Shown piece after piece: positions 26,438-35,189 of a DNA stretch of 64,000 nt. Position 1 is the stretch's first letter. Each line of letters starts with the position of its first letter. Source of the stretch: Lederbergia sp. NSJ-179. GTDB taxonomy: Bacteria > Bacillota > Bacilli > Bacillales > Bacillaceae_C. Location: NCBI RefSeq assembly GCF_022867885.1, contig NZ_JALIFP010000014.1:1-64000 (forward strand). Reading direction: 5' to 3'. The notes under the pieces were generated by a model. That model was not told the origin of the DNA. It saw only the letters and a list, made by a program, of their open reading frames with translations, and made no database searches. The position numbers were made by a program, and so were the translations under genes.

Positions 26438-26818
26438 TTAATCCTGAGAGTTTATCATAGATGTACGGTAAGATTCTAATATATTCATTTTTGTTTCTAA
26501 TTTATCTAATGCATCATCAATGTTCTTTTTTTGCATTTTTAATTTTGTTTGATGATCTTTAAAAATGCGAACTCTTTCTTCCAAAGTGCTTGGTCCTTCC
26601 ATATGAAGTTGAGCCACATGCCTTAATGTTTCAATCGACATACCGGTTGCTCGCATACAACCTATCATTTCAAGCCAAAATAGATCCTCCTCTTTGAACA
26701 TTCGATAACCGTTTTGATTACGTTCAACAAATGGCAAAAGACCTTCATCATCATAATAACGAATAGTAGATGGGGATACAGATACTCTTTCTGCAGCCCT
26801 TTTTATTGTTAACAACAA
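26438..26818 (-). CDS. MerR family transcriptional regulator
   Basis: A 126-residue regulator. The winged helix occupies residues 1-70 (TIKRAAERVSVSPSTIRYYDDEGLLPFVERNQNGYRMF, then FWLEMIGCMRATGMSIETLRH), followed by a coiled coil (about 80-120). There are no metal-binding cysteines, so it is of the drug/aldehyde/redox type. It starts with TTG at 26818 behind GGAGGG. It may be the regulator of the MerR-type promoter at 28711-28741, whose SDR gene is decayed; this is inference. An imperfect palindrome at 26858-26880 could be its own operator. Confidence 0.85.
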   Translation of the reverse strand: MLLTIKRAAERVSVSPSTIRYYDDEGLLPFVERNQNGYRMFKEEDLFWLEMIGCMRATGMSIETLRHVAQLHMEGPSTLEERVRIFKDHQTKLKMQKKNIDDALDKLETKMNILESYRTSMINSQD

Positions 26819-26963
26819 AATACCCTCCCTAAATCAAAATATAGTTAGCAAGGCCAGAGTTTACTAATTAAAGTGAAACTGAACCTTAAATAGTCATCTT
26901 AAACCACAAATTAAGAATATTCAAGCAACAATTTGGACTAAGGTAAACCCGGTCATACCAAAC

Positions 26964-26998
26964 AGAGCCCAAATGTTTTCTTATTGGGCTCTGGCTTT
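26964..26998. terminator. Hairpin between the amidase and merR genes
   Basis: AGAGCCCAA pairs with TTGGGCTCT across 11 bases. It is followed by GGCTTTTATT on the plus strand and by a weaker T content on the minus strand. It is 18 bases past the amidase stop and probably ends that transcript. Confidence 0.55.
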
Positions 26999-27016
26999 TA
27001 TTGATGCTAAGACAAT

Positions 27017-28123
27017 TTATTGTTCATTGCTTTCAAAATAATTTTTCAATCCAGAAGTAATTCCTTCCGCCACTTCCTTTTGGTATTCCTCTGTCTGAAT
27101 GATTGAGAAATCATATGGATTGGTAATAAAACCTAATTCCACAAGAACTGCTTTATCACTATTTTCGCGTAAAACATAGTAATTAGATTGTTGAATCCCT
27201 CTATTTTGAAGTTGAGTATTTTTGACAATCGAATTTTGTATGCTCTCTGCTAAATTACGGCTAGTTGGATGATAATAATAAGTCTCTAAACCTTGAGCAG
27301 ATGATCTAGGAGAGGCATTGTAATGTATACTAATAAATGCATGAGTATGATACGAATTACTAATCCGAACCCGCTCTTTAAGTGAAATAAAGTAATCGTC
27401 CTCTCTCGTTATAATAACCGTTGCACCGGCTTCACGTAGGTCATGAGCTACTTTATTAGCAGTCATCAGCGTTAGCCTTTTTTCGAAATTTCCGCCTATT
27501 CCTATTGAACCCGGATCTTTCCCACCATGCCCCGGGTCAATGACGATGTTATATCCTTCCAATGAATCCTCTGTGACTCCTTCAAATGGGTTGCTATAAC
27601 TATTTTCTGCAGGCTGTGATTCAGTATTCGTATTCGTCAACCAAGCCGCAATCCATCCTGTAGAACCATCCGCTAAGGATATTTTATGCCAATCGTTTGA
27701 TGTTTCAATTAAATCAAATCTGTCACCACGGGAGGCAGATCCGATGATATTGTATGCAGTTCCTGGACCGGTACGAATTCGTACTTCATTTGTAGTAACC
27801 GTAACGCTTGTCTGATTAGAAGCTAATTTTGATTTTGGTGTGCTGCCAGCTGGAAGTAAAAAATGCGAAGCCACCCATGCAACTTGTCCATCATAATAGG
27901 TCTGCACCCAGCCAAAAGATTCTTGAAAAGCGACAACACGATCACCTTCCGACAACTGACCAATGATAGTCGCACTGTTTGAAGGAGCGGATCGAATATT
28001 TAATGACGTAGTTCCGACTATGTATACTTGACTGTGACCCTTAGCATGAGCAGACGGAATAAAATGGAATAAAAAAAAGGTGCTAATAAAAAAGGTTAGG
28101 AGTGCGTGTGGTCTTAGGTTCAT
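27017..28123 (-). CDS. N-acetylmuramoyl-L-alanine amidase with two SH3b domains
   Basis: A 368-residue secreted cell-wall hydrolase cleaving the bond between MurNAc and L-alanine. The signal peptide (1-28) ends near SAHA. Two bacterial SH3 domains follow (about 35-90 and 108-165; LNIRSAPSN and VRIRTGPGTAYN). An Amidase_3 catalytic domain lies at about 190-365 with zinc ligands in VIDPGHGGKDPG, the Glu of NFEKRLTL, ISIHYNAS and the catalytic VLVELGFITN. The start is ATG at 28123, seven bases after AAGGAGGG. It stands alone. Confidence 0.92.
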   Translation of the reverse strand: MNLRPHALLTFFISTFFLFHFIPSAHAKGHSQVYIVGTTSLNIRSAPSNSATIIGQLSEGDRVVAFQESFGWVQTYYDGQVAWVASHFLLPAGSTPKSKLASNQTSVTVTTNEVRIRTGPGTAYNIIGSASRGDRFDLIETSNDWHKISLADGSTGWIAAWLTNTNTESQPAENSYSNPFEGVTEDSLEGYNIVIDPGHGGKDPGSIGIGGNFEKRLTLMTANKVAHDLREAGATVIITREDDYFISLKERVRISNSYHTHAFISIHYNASPRSSAQGLETYYYHPTSRNLAESIQNSIVKNTQLQNRGIQQSNYYVLRENSDKAVLVELGFITNPYDFSIIQTEEYQKEVAEGITSGLKNYFESNEQ

Positions 28124-28282
28124 GCATAGTCCCTCCTTCGATAGTTCAATCATTTCTTTTGTTAACGTTTTTACAAATTGAGATCGACGTGATACATATT
28201 AGTCTTCTATGGATAGATGTATATTATATGAAATTTATAGAATATAAAGCAAGCAATAATATATTGCCTTTTGAAAGTAGCC

Positions 28283-28414
28283 CTATAAACTCTCTTGAAT
28301 TTTTACTGTTATAGAACGTCTCTTTATTTCGTCCTCTAATTGTTTAATAAATTCAGGGTCTAATTTCAAATTTTTTGCAGCAACATATGATTTAATTAAT
28401 AGATCATTAGACAT
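28283..28414 (-). CDS. sda: Sporulation checkpoint inhibitor Sda
   Basis: A 43-codon gene. The product MSNDLLIKSYVAAKNLKLDP, then EFIKQLEDEIKRRSI, aligns with B. subtilis Sda (46 residues; LSDELLIESYFKA, then DFIELIENEIKRRS), the helical hairpin that binds sporulation kinases KinA and KinB and delays sporulation when replication is blocked. The conserved LLI.SY and EIKRRS blocks are intact. The ATG at 28414 has only AAAAGA upstream, so an upstream TTG or other start is possible. A DnaA box was not identified. It lies directly downstream of a decayed SDR gene. Confidence 0.8.
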   Translation of the reverse strand: MSNDLLIKSYVAAKNLKLDPEFIKQLEDEIKRRSITVKIQESL

Positions 28415-28469
28415 TCTTTTTATTTTTAATACACAACCTTTTATATTCAATAATGAGTCTGTAATACCA

Positions 28470-28695
28470 GCAATACTATATTTCTATGTTGGTCTACTGC
28501 ATAATCTAATAATTCTCAGGTTTTGTTAGCGTTGCTTCTCCACCTTTAGAAACATCCGACTTATTTTTGAGGAAGTACTGTGGTAATGTACTACAACTTT
28601 AGCACCTGCGTCAACATAAATCTTACTGAATAAAGCGCTCAAATTTTTGCCTCCTCTGCGATAATGACTATCTTCCCTAAAGCATATCAAATTTT
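28470..28695 (-). pseudogene. Decayed short-chain dehydrogenase/reductase gene
   Basis: Pieces of an SDR reductase in shifting frames: a start region after AGGAGG, then KIVIIA, then GGKNLSALFSKIYVDAGAKV with VVVHYHSTSSK (Rossmann GG.....G and VVVHY motifs), then EATLTKPE-like and LDYAVDQHRNI pieces. Frameshifts and internal deletions separate them. Intact relatives are about 250 residues. Only the N-terminal third is recognisable. The promoter at 28711-28741 is intact. Confidence 0.6.
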
Positions 28696-28710
28696 ATTAC
28701 CTCCTAATAC

Positions 28711-28741
28711 AGTATAAACCTTCAAGTTAACTTGAAGGCAA
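28711..28741 (-). promoter_or_regulatory. MerR-type promoter with perfect palindromic operator
   Basis: On the minus strand TTGCCT (-35) and TATACT (-10) are separated by 19 bases, the overlong spacer typical of MerR-activated promoters. CCTTCAAGTTAACTTGAAGG, a perfect 20-base palindrome at 28719-28738, overlaps that spacer. AGGAGG follows about 12 bases after the -10. The downstream SDR gene is decayed; sda is further downstream. Confidence 0.8.
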
Positions 28742-28978
28742 GTGTTTTTTTAATTTTGTTACATAGATGAATAGTATTCAAGGTATAAGCTCTTGGATTT
28801 TCGGATTTTCGTATGGAAGCCATTCTGTACTAATCTATATTTTAATAGGAGATGGCTAAGGCACAACCCAAAAAAACTAGTCAAAACACAAAAATATCCT
28901 TTGGAATATGGTTTAATTGTAAGAAACAGATACACATACTTGATACAGAACTTATTTATAAAAAACCAAAAACTTTTT

Positions 28979-29974
28979 TCAAAGAAGTTCTTCTGCTATT
29001 AATCGATAGGAGTTCATTCGATCTTTAGGGGAGTGAGTGATCGTTACTATCATCATTTCATCTGTTTTATATGTTGTGTGTAACTGATGAAGTGCTTCAC
29101 CAACCTCTTTCGGATTTCCGATAATCATATTTTGCTTCATGATTTTCAGTTTTTCTTTTTCCTGGTCCGATAATTCGTATTTTTTTGCTTCCTCAATGGA
29201 TGGGATCAATTGTCCCATTCCTTTTTCTATTTGCAGTTGCCAAATAAGCGAACTCATGGCTATTTCCTCTGCCTCTTCGGTTGTTTCTGCACAAATCGCC
29301 GAAACGGTTAGCAGGACTTGTGGTAATTGGCCGTTCTTCTTCGGCTCAAATGCATCCACATATTGTTGGATGATCTCGGCGCCATTTTCCTCACTCATAA
29401 ATTGACCGAATGCATAGGCCAAGCCATTTTTTGCAGCAAGGGCCGCACTTTTTTGACTCGTTCCAAGTAGCCACGTCTCTGGTGGTACGGGTGGCACAGG
29501 TGAGGCTGTCACTTTTGAAAACTCATGATCCTTAGGAAAATCATGATGGAGAAAATGAAGTAAATCTTCGAGCAAATTTGGCATTTGATAGACTTTCTGC
29601 AAAAAGTTATCGGATAAAGCATTCGAGGCCTCGGCTGATCCACCTGGTGCACGGCCAATCCCGATATCCATCCGATTCGGAAATAAGGTAGCCAGTAAGT
29701 TGAACGTTTCTGCTACTTTATAAGGTTTATAATGGGGCAATAATGTCGCACCAGAACCAATACGAATCTTGCTAGTATGAGCTCCAATGAAACCTAACAT
29801 CACTTCAGGTGCAGGACAAGCAAGCCCAGGGAGATCATGGTGTTCGGCAATCCAATATCGTGTATAACCGAATTTCTCCCCTGCCTGGGCTAAATTCATC
29901 GATTCATACAAAGCATCCTTTGCAGATTGATTGGATGAGATCGGAGACTGGTCTAATATACTGATTCTCATCAA
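28979..29974 (-). CDS. LLM class flavin-dependent oxidoreductase (luciferase-like)
   Basis: A 331-residue TIM-barrel protein of the bacterial luciferase-like group, MsnO8/YceB-like subtype. It starts MRISILDQSPISSNQSAKDAL and has YTRYWIAEHHDLPGLACPAPEV, RIGSGATLLPHYKPYKVAE, DIGIGRAPGG and the C-terminal VGEALHQL region. Such proteins use reduced flavin; the substrate is unknown. The start overlaps the stop of the ykvR-like gene by four bases (ATGA), so the two form a unit. Confidence 0.9.
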   Translation of the reverse strand: MMRISILDQSPISSNQSAKDALYESMNLAQAGEKFGYTRYWIAEHHDLPGLACPAPEVMLGFIGAHTSKIRIGSGATLLPHYKPYKVAETFNLLATLFPNRMDIGIGRAPGGSAEASNALSDNFLQKVYQMPNLLEDLLHFLHHDFPKDHEFSKVTASPVPPVPPETWLLGTSQKSAALAAKNGLAYAFGQFMSEENGAEIIQQYVDAFEPKKNGQLPQVLLTVSAICAETTEEAEEIAMSSLIWQLQIEKGMGQLIPSIEEAKKYELSDQEKEKLKIMKQNMIIGNPKEVGEALHQLHTTYKTDEMMIVTITHSPKDRMNSYRLIAEELL

Positions 29975-30273
29975 GACATCCTCTTCTCTTCATTTTTGAC
30001 TTCAAGTAAGCTTACATGATAATCGCCAACTTCTCCTTTTTTATATAAATTGGTCATCGAAGTATAATATTCCTGAATCGCTCCTCTGAAGGTTAGCCCT
30101 TTTTCGGGAACTTTTACATCAAAAACCCCTTCATATAACAATGTTGCAATATCATGATAATTCTCACTCGTCACTTTAAAATCAATCACAATGTTTAAAA
30201 AATCATCCTGCCGATTTTCTTTATAATGATATACAGAAATGACTGTATTATTTAGGATTATATTCGAGACCAA
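29971..30273 (-). CDS. ykvR: DUF3219 family protein (YkvR-like)
   Basis: A 100-residue protein. The IDFKVTSENYHDIATLLYEG and FDVKVPEKGLTFRG blocks and YYTSMTNLYKKGEVGDYHVSLLEV match the DUF3219/YkvR family, whose function is unknown. The length is normal for the family. It is the first gene of a two-gene unit with the flavin-dependent oxidoreductase. Confidence 0.75.
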   Translation of the reverse strand: MVSNIILNNTVISVYHYKENRQDDFLNIVIDFKVTSENYHDIATLLYEGVFDVKVPEKGLTFRGAIQEYYTSMTNLYKKGEVGDYHVSLLEVKNEEKRMS

Positions 30274-30550
30274 AGAACTCGACCCCTTTCAAAAAAGTGG
30301 ATAACGTGCATGACTATTAAGAGACCTAGTACACAGGGAATGAACGTTAATAGTGCATATGAAAAATTCTAACAAACTTCCCAATGTTTTGTTACTTTTT
30401 CGATTTATGGTTTTTAAATGAATGATCCGAATTGCTATTGTGAAAATGGAGTTGAATCGCCTTTTGCTGATAAATTGATAAACTTCCAAGGAGCAAGTGT
30501 AGGGAGACTTCTTTTGGAAACACGTTAAGCAAAAAACTCTAATAAGGCTT

Positions 30551-31885
30551 TCAAGTATGAGAACAGAGAGAGCTGTTTGCCAAGGGTATCCAACCTCTTA
30601 GGAGTGCACCACCGTCTGAATAGTTACCTGCGACAAGGTCACCTCCGTGTTGCGTAATGATTCTCTTTGAAATAGTCAATCCGAGCCCGACTCCCCCAGT
30701 TGATCGATTTCTTGATGATTCACCCCGGTATAATGGTTCAAAAACATGCTGAAGCTCCTCTGAAGAGAAACCCTCGCCTGTATCTGTAAAAGTAAAGGAA
30801 ACATTATTCCCGTTCTTATAGCATTCTACAAAAATCTCTCCGTGACGAGGTGTATGTCTGACCGCATTATCCAATAAATTGTTCATGGCTCGCTCCAATA
30901 AATGCGCATCACCGATAACCATACAATCTTTATCGAATTGATTCACGATGATCGATATGTGTTTTTGATGGGCTAGTGGATGAACACTGTCAATCGACTT
31001 CTGTAAAACAAATGAAAGGTCAACCGTATTTTCTTTGAGTTCCATTTCCAAAAATTCCGTCTTGGTAAAGGTGAAAAGGTCCTCTACAAGTCTGTCCAAT
31101 TGCGCAGACTTTTCCTTACAAACCTGCAGGTACTTTTCCTGTTTTTCAGGCGAATCAGCAATGCCTTGTTCTAGACCGTCCAAATAACCTCGTAGAGCAA
31201 ATAACGGTGTTCGTAAATCATGAGCAACAGCCGCAATAACAAATCGGCGTTCCTCTTCCAATTTCACTTGTTTTTTCATGGATTCCCGAAGTCCATCGAC
31301 CATCACTTTAAATCCATCACTTACTTCTGTAATTTCTGTAATCCGGGACACAGGAAGTGAGACCTCTAAATCACCCTCTGCAATTTTTCGAACACCACTG
31401 CTCAGTTTTTCGAGAGGTTTAAGAATGAATCCCCTCATTTCGTATCCAATCATAAATAAAGCCACGAATAGTCCAGCAAAAGTTGCCAACATTGGAACCA
31501 GTCTTGAATTTTGCGGGTAGATCACTACTCTTCCAAGTACATTTTCCCCATGAATGATCGAAAATTGTTCCGTTGAAATAGAAGAGCCATGTTTAGGAAT
31601 GTATGTAAAAATCTGCTGATTTGATTCCGATAAAATCTCTACCCCCATATTTGTTACTTGTAATCGCCCTCTTAATTGCTTTTGCCAAACTGGATCGGTC
31701 CAGTGCTCCGAATTTTTTTCTATAAAGGATCTTGTATTAGCCAAATCCTGTTTTTGCCTTTCACTCATATCGAAACGAAGTGTTTTTGTTTCAATGATAT
31801 GCGCTGTGACAAAAAATAGCCATGGCAGCAAGAGCATTAAAACTAGGCTAAGTATGGTGAACGTACGAATTCGAATAGTTCTCAT
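30551..31885 (-). CDS. Sensor histidine kinase
   Basis: A 444-residue membrane kinase. Two membrane helices (about 10-28 and 134-152) bracket an extracellular sensor of about 100 residues. A HAMP domain follows (about 150-205), then HisKA with the phospho-accepting His in AAVAHDLRTP (about 226) and a HATPase with NNLLDNAVRH, DTGEGF and GGVGLGLTISK. It is the partner of the response regulator 1 base upstream; AAAGGAGA precedes the ATG. The signal is unknown. Confidence 0.93.
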   Translation of the reverse strand: MRTIRIRTFTILSLVLMLLLPWLFFVTAHIIETKTLRFDMSERQKQDLANTRSFIEKNSEHWTDPVWQKQLRGRLQVTNMGVEILSESNQQIFTYIPKHGSSISTEQFSIIHGENVLGRVVIYPQNSRLVPMLATFAGLFVALFMIGYEMRGFILKPLEKLSSGVRKIAEGDLEVSLPVSRITEITEVSDGFKVMVDGLRESMKKQVKLEEERRFVIAAVAHDLRTPLFALRGYLDGLEQGIADSPEKQEKYLQVCKEKSAQLDRLVEDLFTFTKTEFLEMELKENTVDLSFVLQKSIDSVHPLAHQKHISIIVNQFDKDCMVIGDAHLLERAMNNLLDNAVRHTPRHGEIFVECYKNGNNVSFTFTDTGEGFSSEELQHVFEPLYRGESSRNRSTGGVGLGLTISKRIITQHGGDLVAGNYSDGGALLRGWIPLANSSLCSHT

Positions 31886-31886
31886 T

Positions 31887-32573
31887 TCATTCTCCTTTGA
31901 ATCGATAGCCTATTCCCCATACATTGACGATATACTCGGGTTGATTAGGGTCTAACTCAATTTTCTCACGAAGCCGACTTACAAGAACTCGTACAGTGTG
32001 TTTATCGCCAATGCCATCCCAAAACTTTTCAAGCAATTGTTCATACGAAAAAACAAACTTTGGATGCTCGGCAAACAATTGCAGCAATTCATACTCTTTC
32101 GGTGTAAGCATGATGTTCTCCCCTTCTACAAACACCTCTCTTGTAGGCAAGTTCAACTTCAGCCTTCCATAATCCAAAACTCTTTCTTTGAACTCTTTCT
32201 GCAAACTTGAGCGTCGTAATACTGCCTTCACTCTGGCAACGATCTCACCAGGTGAAGCCGTTTTAACGATATAGTCATCTCCTCCAAGTGCCAGGCCACG
32301 AATTTTGTCTACATCATCGCTACGAGCACTTAGGAAAAGGATAGGTATGTTGCTTTCTTCCCGAATCTGTCGACATAACTCAAAACCGTTTTGTCCAGGC
32401 ATCATGATGTCAAGGACGATGCAATGAATGGTAACTTGCTCAAGTACTGTTAAGGCTTGATTTGTGTCATAAGCGGTTTTTACATAAAAACCGTCACTTT
32501 CTAAGAAATCTCTCAATAGTTCTACAATGCTTTTGTCATCGTCGACAACAAGTATGGTTTGTGATTCCTTCAC
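31887..32573 (-). CDS. OmpR family response regulator
   Basis: A 228-residue regulator. The receiver domain (1-115) has the acidic pair DDD near 10, the phosphorylation Asp in VLDIMMPG (about 54) and the conserved Lys in DDYIVKTASPGE (about 104), where the usual KPF is KTA. The C-terminal winged helix (about 130-226) has LTPKEYELLQLF and HTVRVLVSRLREKIE. First gene of the two-component pair, possibly also controlling the divergent small membrane protein gene at 32839. Confidence 0.93.
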   Translation of the reverse strand: MKESQTILVVDDDKSIVELLRDFLESDGFYVKTAYDTNQALTVLEQVTIHCIVLDIMMPGQNGFELCRQIREESNIPILFLSARSDDVDKIRGLALGGDDYIVKTASPGEIVARVKAVLRRSSLQKEFKERVLDYGRLKLNLPTREVFVEGENIMLTPKEYELLQLFAEHPKFVFSYEQLLEKFWDGIGDKHTVRVLVSRLREKIELDPNQPEYIVNVWGIGYRFKGE

Positions 32574-32838
32574 GAATATTCACCTTTCCTGTGATGCCTT
32601 TTCTTAAACATACCCTTTCTTCAATCGAAATCAATGTTTAGTTTATCATTTTTTCAACAAGGAACAAGTTTAGTCATGCGTTTTATGACAGATTGTGATG
32701 ACTTTGAGACACTTTTTTATCTTTGTTTGAGACACTGATTAATTATTCTTTGTATGTGGAACGAACAGCAAATATCCACTACCACGGGAATGCGAACAAT
32801 CGCTTTACACTCAATCTAATTTGAAGGAGGGTTTGCAA

Positions 32839-32991
32839 ATGGGGTTTGAAGGTCACAGTTTCTCATTCTTTCCATTCGGTGCTTTGTTTTGTCTCACACT
32901 ATTTAGTTTTGTAGCCATTCGAATAGTTGAAATTAGGCAACGATATAAGGCTGATAATTATCAGAAAAAAAGAGAATCCGACACAAAATAA
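32839..32991 (+). CDS. Small membrane protein of 50 residues, unrecognised
   Basis: The frame runs from ATG at 32839 to TAA at 32991 with a strong site, GAAGGAGGG, seven bases upstream. The product has one membrane span (FFPFGALFCLTLFSFVAIRI, about residues 9-28) followed by a charged tail ending KRESDTK. It lies divergent from the two-component genes and 80 bases before the DJ-1 gene, so it could be a target of the regulator or the first gene of the DJ-1 operon. No family recognised. Confidence 0.6.
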   Translation: MGFEGHSFSFFPFGALFCLTLFSFVAIRIVEIRQRYKADNYQKKRESDTK

Positions 32992-33071
32992 CACTTACAG
33001 TAACTATTAGTTTTTCAAAAGAACGGACTAGTTGGTTCGATCATTCTGATTTTGACATGGAGGAAATATTT

Positions 33072-34076
33072 ATGCATATACAAATTGTATTATTTGATGG
33101 ATTTGATTTATTAGACGCAATTGCTCCCTATGAAGTATTTACGGCTGCTGCGATGTACTCAGAGGAGGAAGTAACCGTTGAACTTGTATCTGCTGAAGGC
33201 GAGCGTTTGGTGACAAGTGGAGTCAATCAATTACAATTTCAAGCAAGTGATAAACTTGATTTAAACAGCAAAGGAATCATTCTTATTCCTGGAGCGTCAG
33301 GTTCAGTTCATGATAAAGGACCAGATTCGATACCGGTTAAATTACAACAAGCAACTGAAACAGAACTTAGCCATTTCCTAAATGAAGCCATGAAGAAGCC
33401 AGATATTTTGCTAGCCACCGTTTGTGGTGGCTCTCTCCTATTAGCAATGAGTGGTCTGTTAGAAAGACGGCACGTCGTGACACATCATATGGGAATGGAT
33501 CTTTTAAGCACCACAGACGCGATTCCAGTCAATGCACGTGTTGTCGATGATGGCAATCTCATCACTGGAGGGGGTGTTACATCGGGACTAGATGTGGCCC
33601 TTTACATAGTTGAACGAGAGTTAGGTCCCCAAATAGCACATGCAGTTGAGCAATTATTTGAGTACGAACGAAGAGGAACGGTTTGGAAGGCTGAAGGGAT
33701 GACACCTAAAGAAAGCAAACAAGAAAATCCATTGAAAGCGACAAAACAACATATCACGATACAATCGAATGAAATAAGGAATTTTCAAGGGAAATGGGAT
33801 ACGGCAATATCTACTCCGATCGGGAAACTTTCCGCATTAATTAATTTATCTATCAAAAATGGACAAATAGTAGGAACTGCCTTGCAAGGAGAAGAGGTTG
33901 TCCCCCTAGACAATCCTATACTTGAAGGGAATCAGTTAAAGTGGTCGATGAAAGTGACTAAGCCTATGCGTCTTACTTTAAAATTTATCGTTTCCATCGA
34001 TGGAAACCAAATGTATGGCGAAGCAAGGGCTGGTATGCTTCCCTCATCTAAATTAATTGGACACCGTATTTCTTAG
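33072..34076 (+). CDS. DJ-1/PfpI family protein with C-terminal extension
   Basis: A 334-residue protein. Residues 1-200 form a DJ-1/PfpI domain of the AraC-sensor-like subgroup: IQIVLFDGFDLLDAIAPYEVF at the start, the nucleophile elbow ATVCGGSLLLA (Cys at about 120), then HHMGMD and GGGVTSGLDVALYI. Residues about 235-334 form a strand-rich domain (FQGKWDTAISTPIGKLSALI and a repeat-like KFIVSIDGNQMYGEA) not usual in this family. The start is ATG at 33072, eight bases after GGAGG. It overlaps the reading range of the next gene and heads a three-gene unit with two membrane proteins. Confidence 0.85.
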   Translation: MHIQIVLFDGFDLLDAIAPYEVFTAAAMYSEEEVTVELVSAEGERLVTSGVNQLQFQASDKLDLNSKGIILIPGASGSVHDKGPDSIPVKLQQATETELSHFLNEAMKKPDILLATVCGGSLLLAMSGLLERRHVVTHHMGMDLLSTTDAIPVNARVVDDGNLITGGGVTSGLDVALYIVERELGPQIAHAVEQLFEYERRGTVWKAEGMTPKESKQENPLKATKQHITIQSNEIRNFQGKWDTAISTPIGKLSALINLSIKNGQIVGTALQGEEVVPLDNPILEGNQLKWSMKVTKPMRLTLKFIVSIDGNQMYGEARAGMLPSSKLIGHRIS

Positions 34077-34092
34077 AAGGGGATTTGTCACT

Positions 34093-34527
34093 ATGTATTC
34101 ATTCCTTGTATTTCTTCATGTTGTCAGTTCATTCGTTTTAGGAAGTTTCATTTCCTTGCCTTTTATAATAAATACCATTTCTTCTCGTACGGGTAACGAA
34201 TTAAAGACAGTCCTTCAAACAATTTCAAGCTTTATGCGAGCAGGTCATTATGCATTAGTGCTCTTGTCAATTTCAGGAGGTTGGATGATCTTTGCCTATT
34301 CATCCTATCCTTCCGTCTTATGGATAGGAATGGCCATCGTGTTAGTTGTCCTCATGGGTGGCTCGATAGGAATGAACCATACAAACCTAAAACGGATTAT
34401 TGTTTCCAAGTACCCCGAGAAGGAAGTATTAGAAAATATGCCAAAGTTAAGATTATATAGCTGGATCACCTTTTTATTCATCATTGCTGCTGTCTTTATT
34501 ATGACGAATCGCCGTCTATTTTCCTAA
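34093..34527 (+). CDS. Four-helix membrane protein, DUF2269-like
   Basis: A 144-residue integral membrane protein with four hydrophobic segments (about 2-22, 50-70, 76-95, 124-142). FLHVVSSFVLG at the N-terminus resembles DUF2269-type proteins. The start is ATG at 34093 with AAGGGG about 10 bases upstream, 16 bases after the DJ-1 stop. The gene belongs to the DJ-1/DUF2306 operon. Function unknown. Confidence 0.6.
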   Translation: MYSFLVFLHVVSSFVLGSFISLPFIINTISSRTGNELKTVLQTISSFMRAGHYALVLLSISGGWMIFAYSSYPSVLWIGMAIVLVVLMGGSIGMNHTNLKRIIVSKYPEKEVLENMPKLRLYSWITFLFIIAAVFIMTNRRLFS

Positions 34528-34548
34528 GCAAACACGGAGGAAGGACGA

Positions 34549-35163
34549 ATGAAAAAATTTATTCAAATAGCCATTTTAATCATCCCTATCCTGTGGGTAT
34601 TTCATACATTTTCTAAGAATTTTGTGGTCGATCCTACTTTTGAAAAATTTATTTTTAGAAAGGGGCTAGTACTGACTGATACATCCCTATGGATTATAAT
34701 GATTCGTATTCATATTTTGCTAGCTATTATTTCACTTCTCACTGGCCCTTTAGGCGTGATAAAAAGAGTTCGTGTGAAATCAATCAAATTTCACCGTTGG
34801 AATGGCCGACTATATGTCTTGTCTATCATTTTAAATTTCATTCCCGGAATCTATGTCTCTTTCTTCGCAACAGGGGGATGGCCAAGTACATTGGGATTTC
34901 TCATTTTAAATACCTTATGGCTTGGAACCACGATCCTAGGTTATTGGTATATTAAAAGGAAGAAAGTCATCCTACACAGTCAATGGATCATTCGAAGTTT
35001 CTTTCTTTCCTTTGCGAATATGACTATTTATATCATTGTAGCCATTACTCACCACGGAATGAATTTTTCCTATGCAAATGCCTATACAATAGCAGTCTGG
35101 TTATGTTGGATTCTTAATCTTTTTATTGCAGAAATAATCATAAGAAAAAAAGCATTCTTATAA
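34549..35163 (+). CDS. DUF2306 family membrane protein
   Basis: A 204-residue membrane protein with about six hydrophobic segments. HILLAIISLLTGPLGVIKR, HRWNGRLYVLSI and LHSQWIIRSFFLSFA match the DUF2306 pattern, with conserved His and Arg residues near membrane faces that recall heme- or quinone-binding membrane proteins. Last gene of the DJ-1 operon; AGGAAGG precedes the ATG. Function unknown. Confidence 0.75.
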   Translation: MKKFIQIAILIIPILWVFHTFSKNFVVDPTFEKFIFRKGLVLTDTSLWIIMIRIHILLAIISLLTGPLGVIKRVRVKSIKFHRWNGRLYVLSIILNFIPGIYVSFFATGGWPSTLGFLILNTLWLGTTILGYWYIKRKKVILHSQWIIRSFFLSFANMTIYIIVAITHHGMNFSYANAYTIAVWLCWILNLFIAEIIIRKKAFL

Positions 35164-35189
35164 GAAGGAAAGGATGGTATAAACCGAGA

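Noticed and set aside
26858-26880. Imperfect palindrome upstream of merR as its own operator
   Set aside because: Arms AGTTTACT and AGTGAAACT differ by an insertion and no overlong promoter spacer was found; mentioned only in the gene entry.
28850-29020. Possible small plus-strand gene starting MAKAQPKKTSQ
   Set aside because: It runs into the antisense of the flavin oxidoreductase end, its site is poor and no family is recognised.
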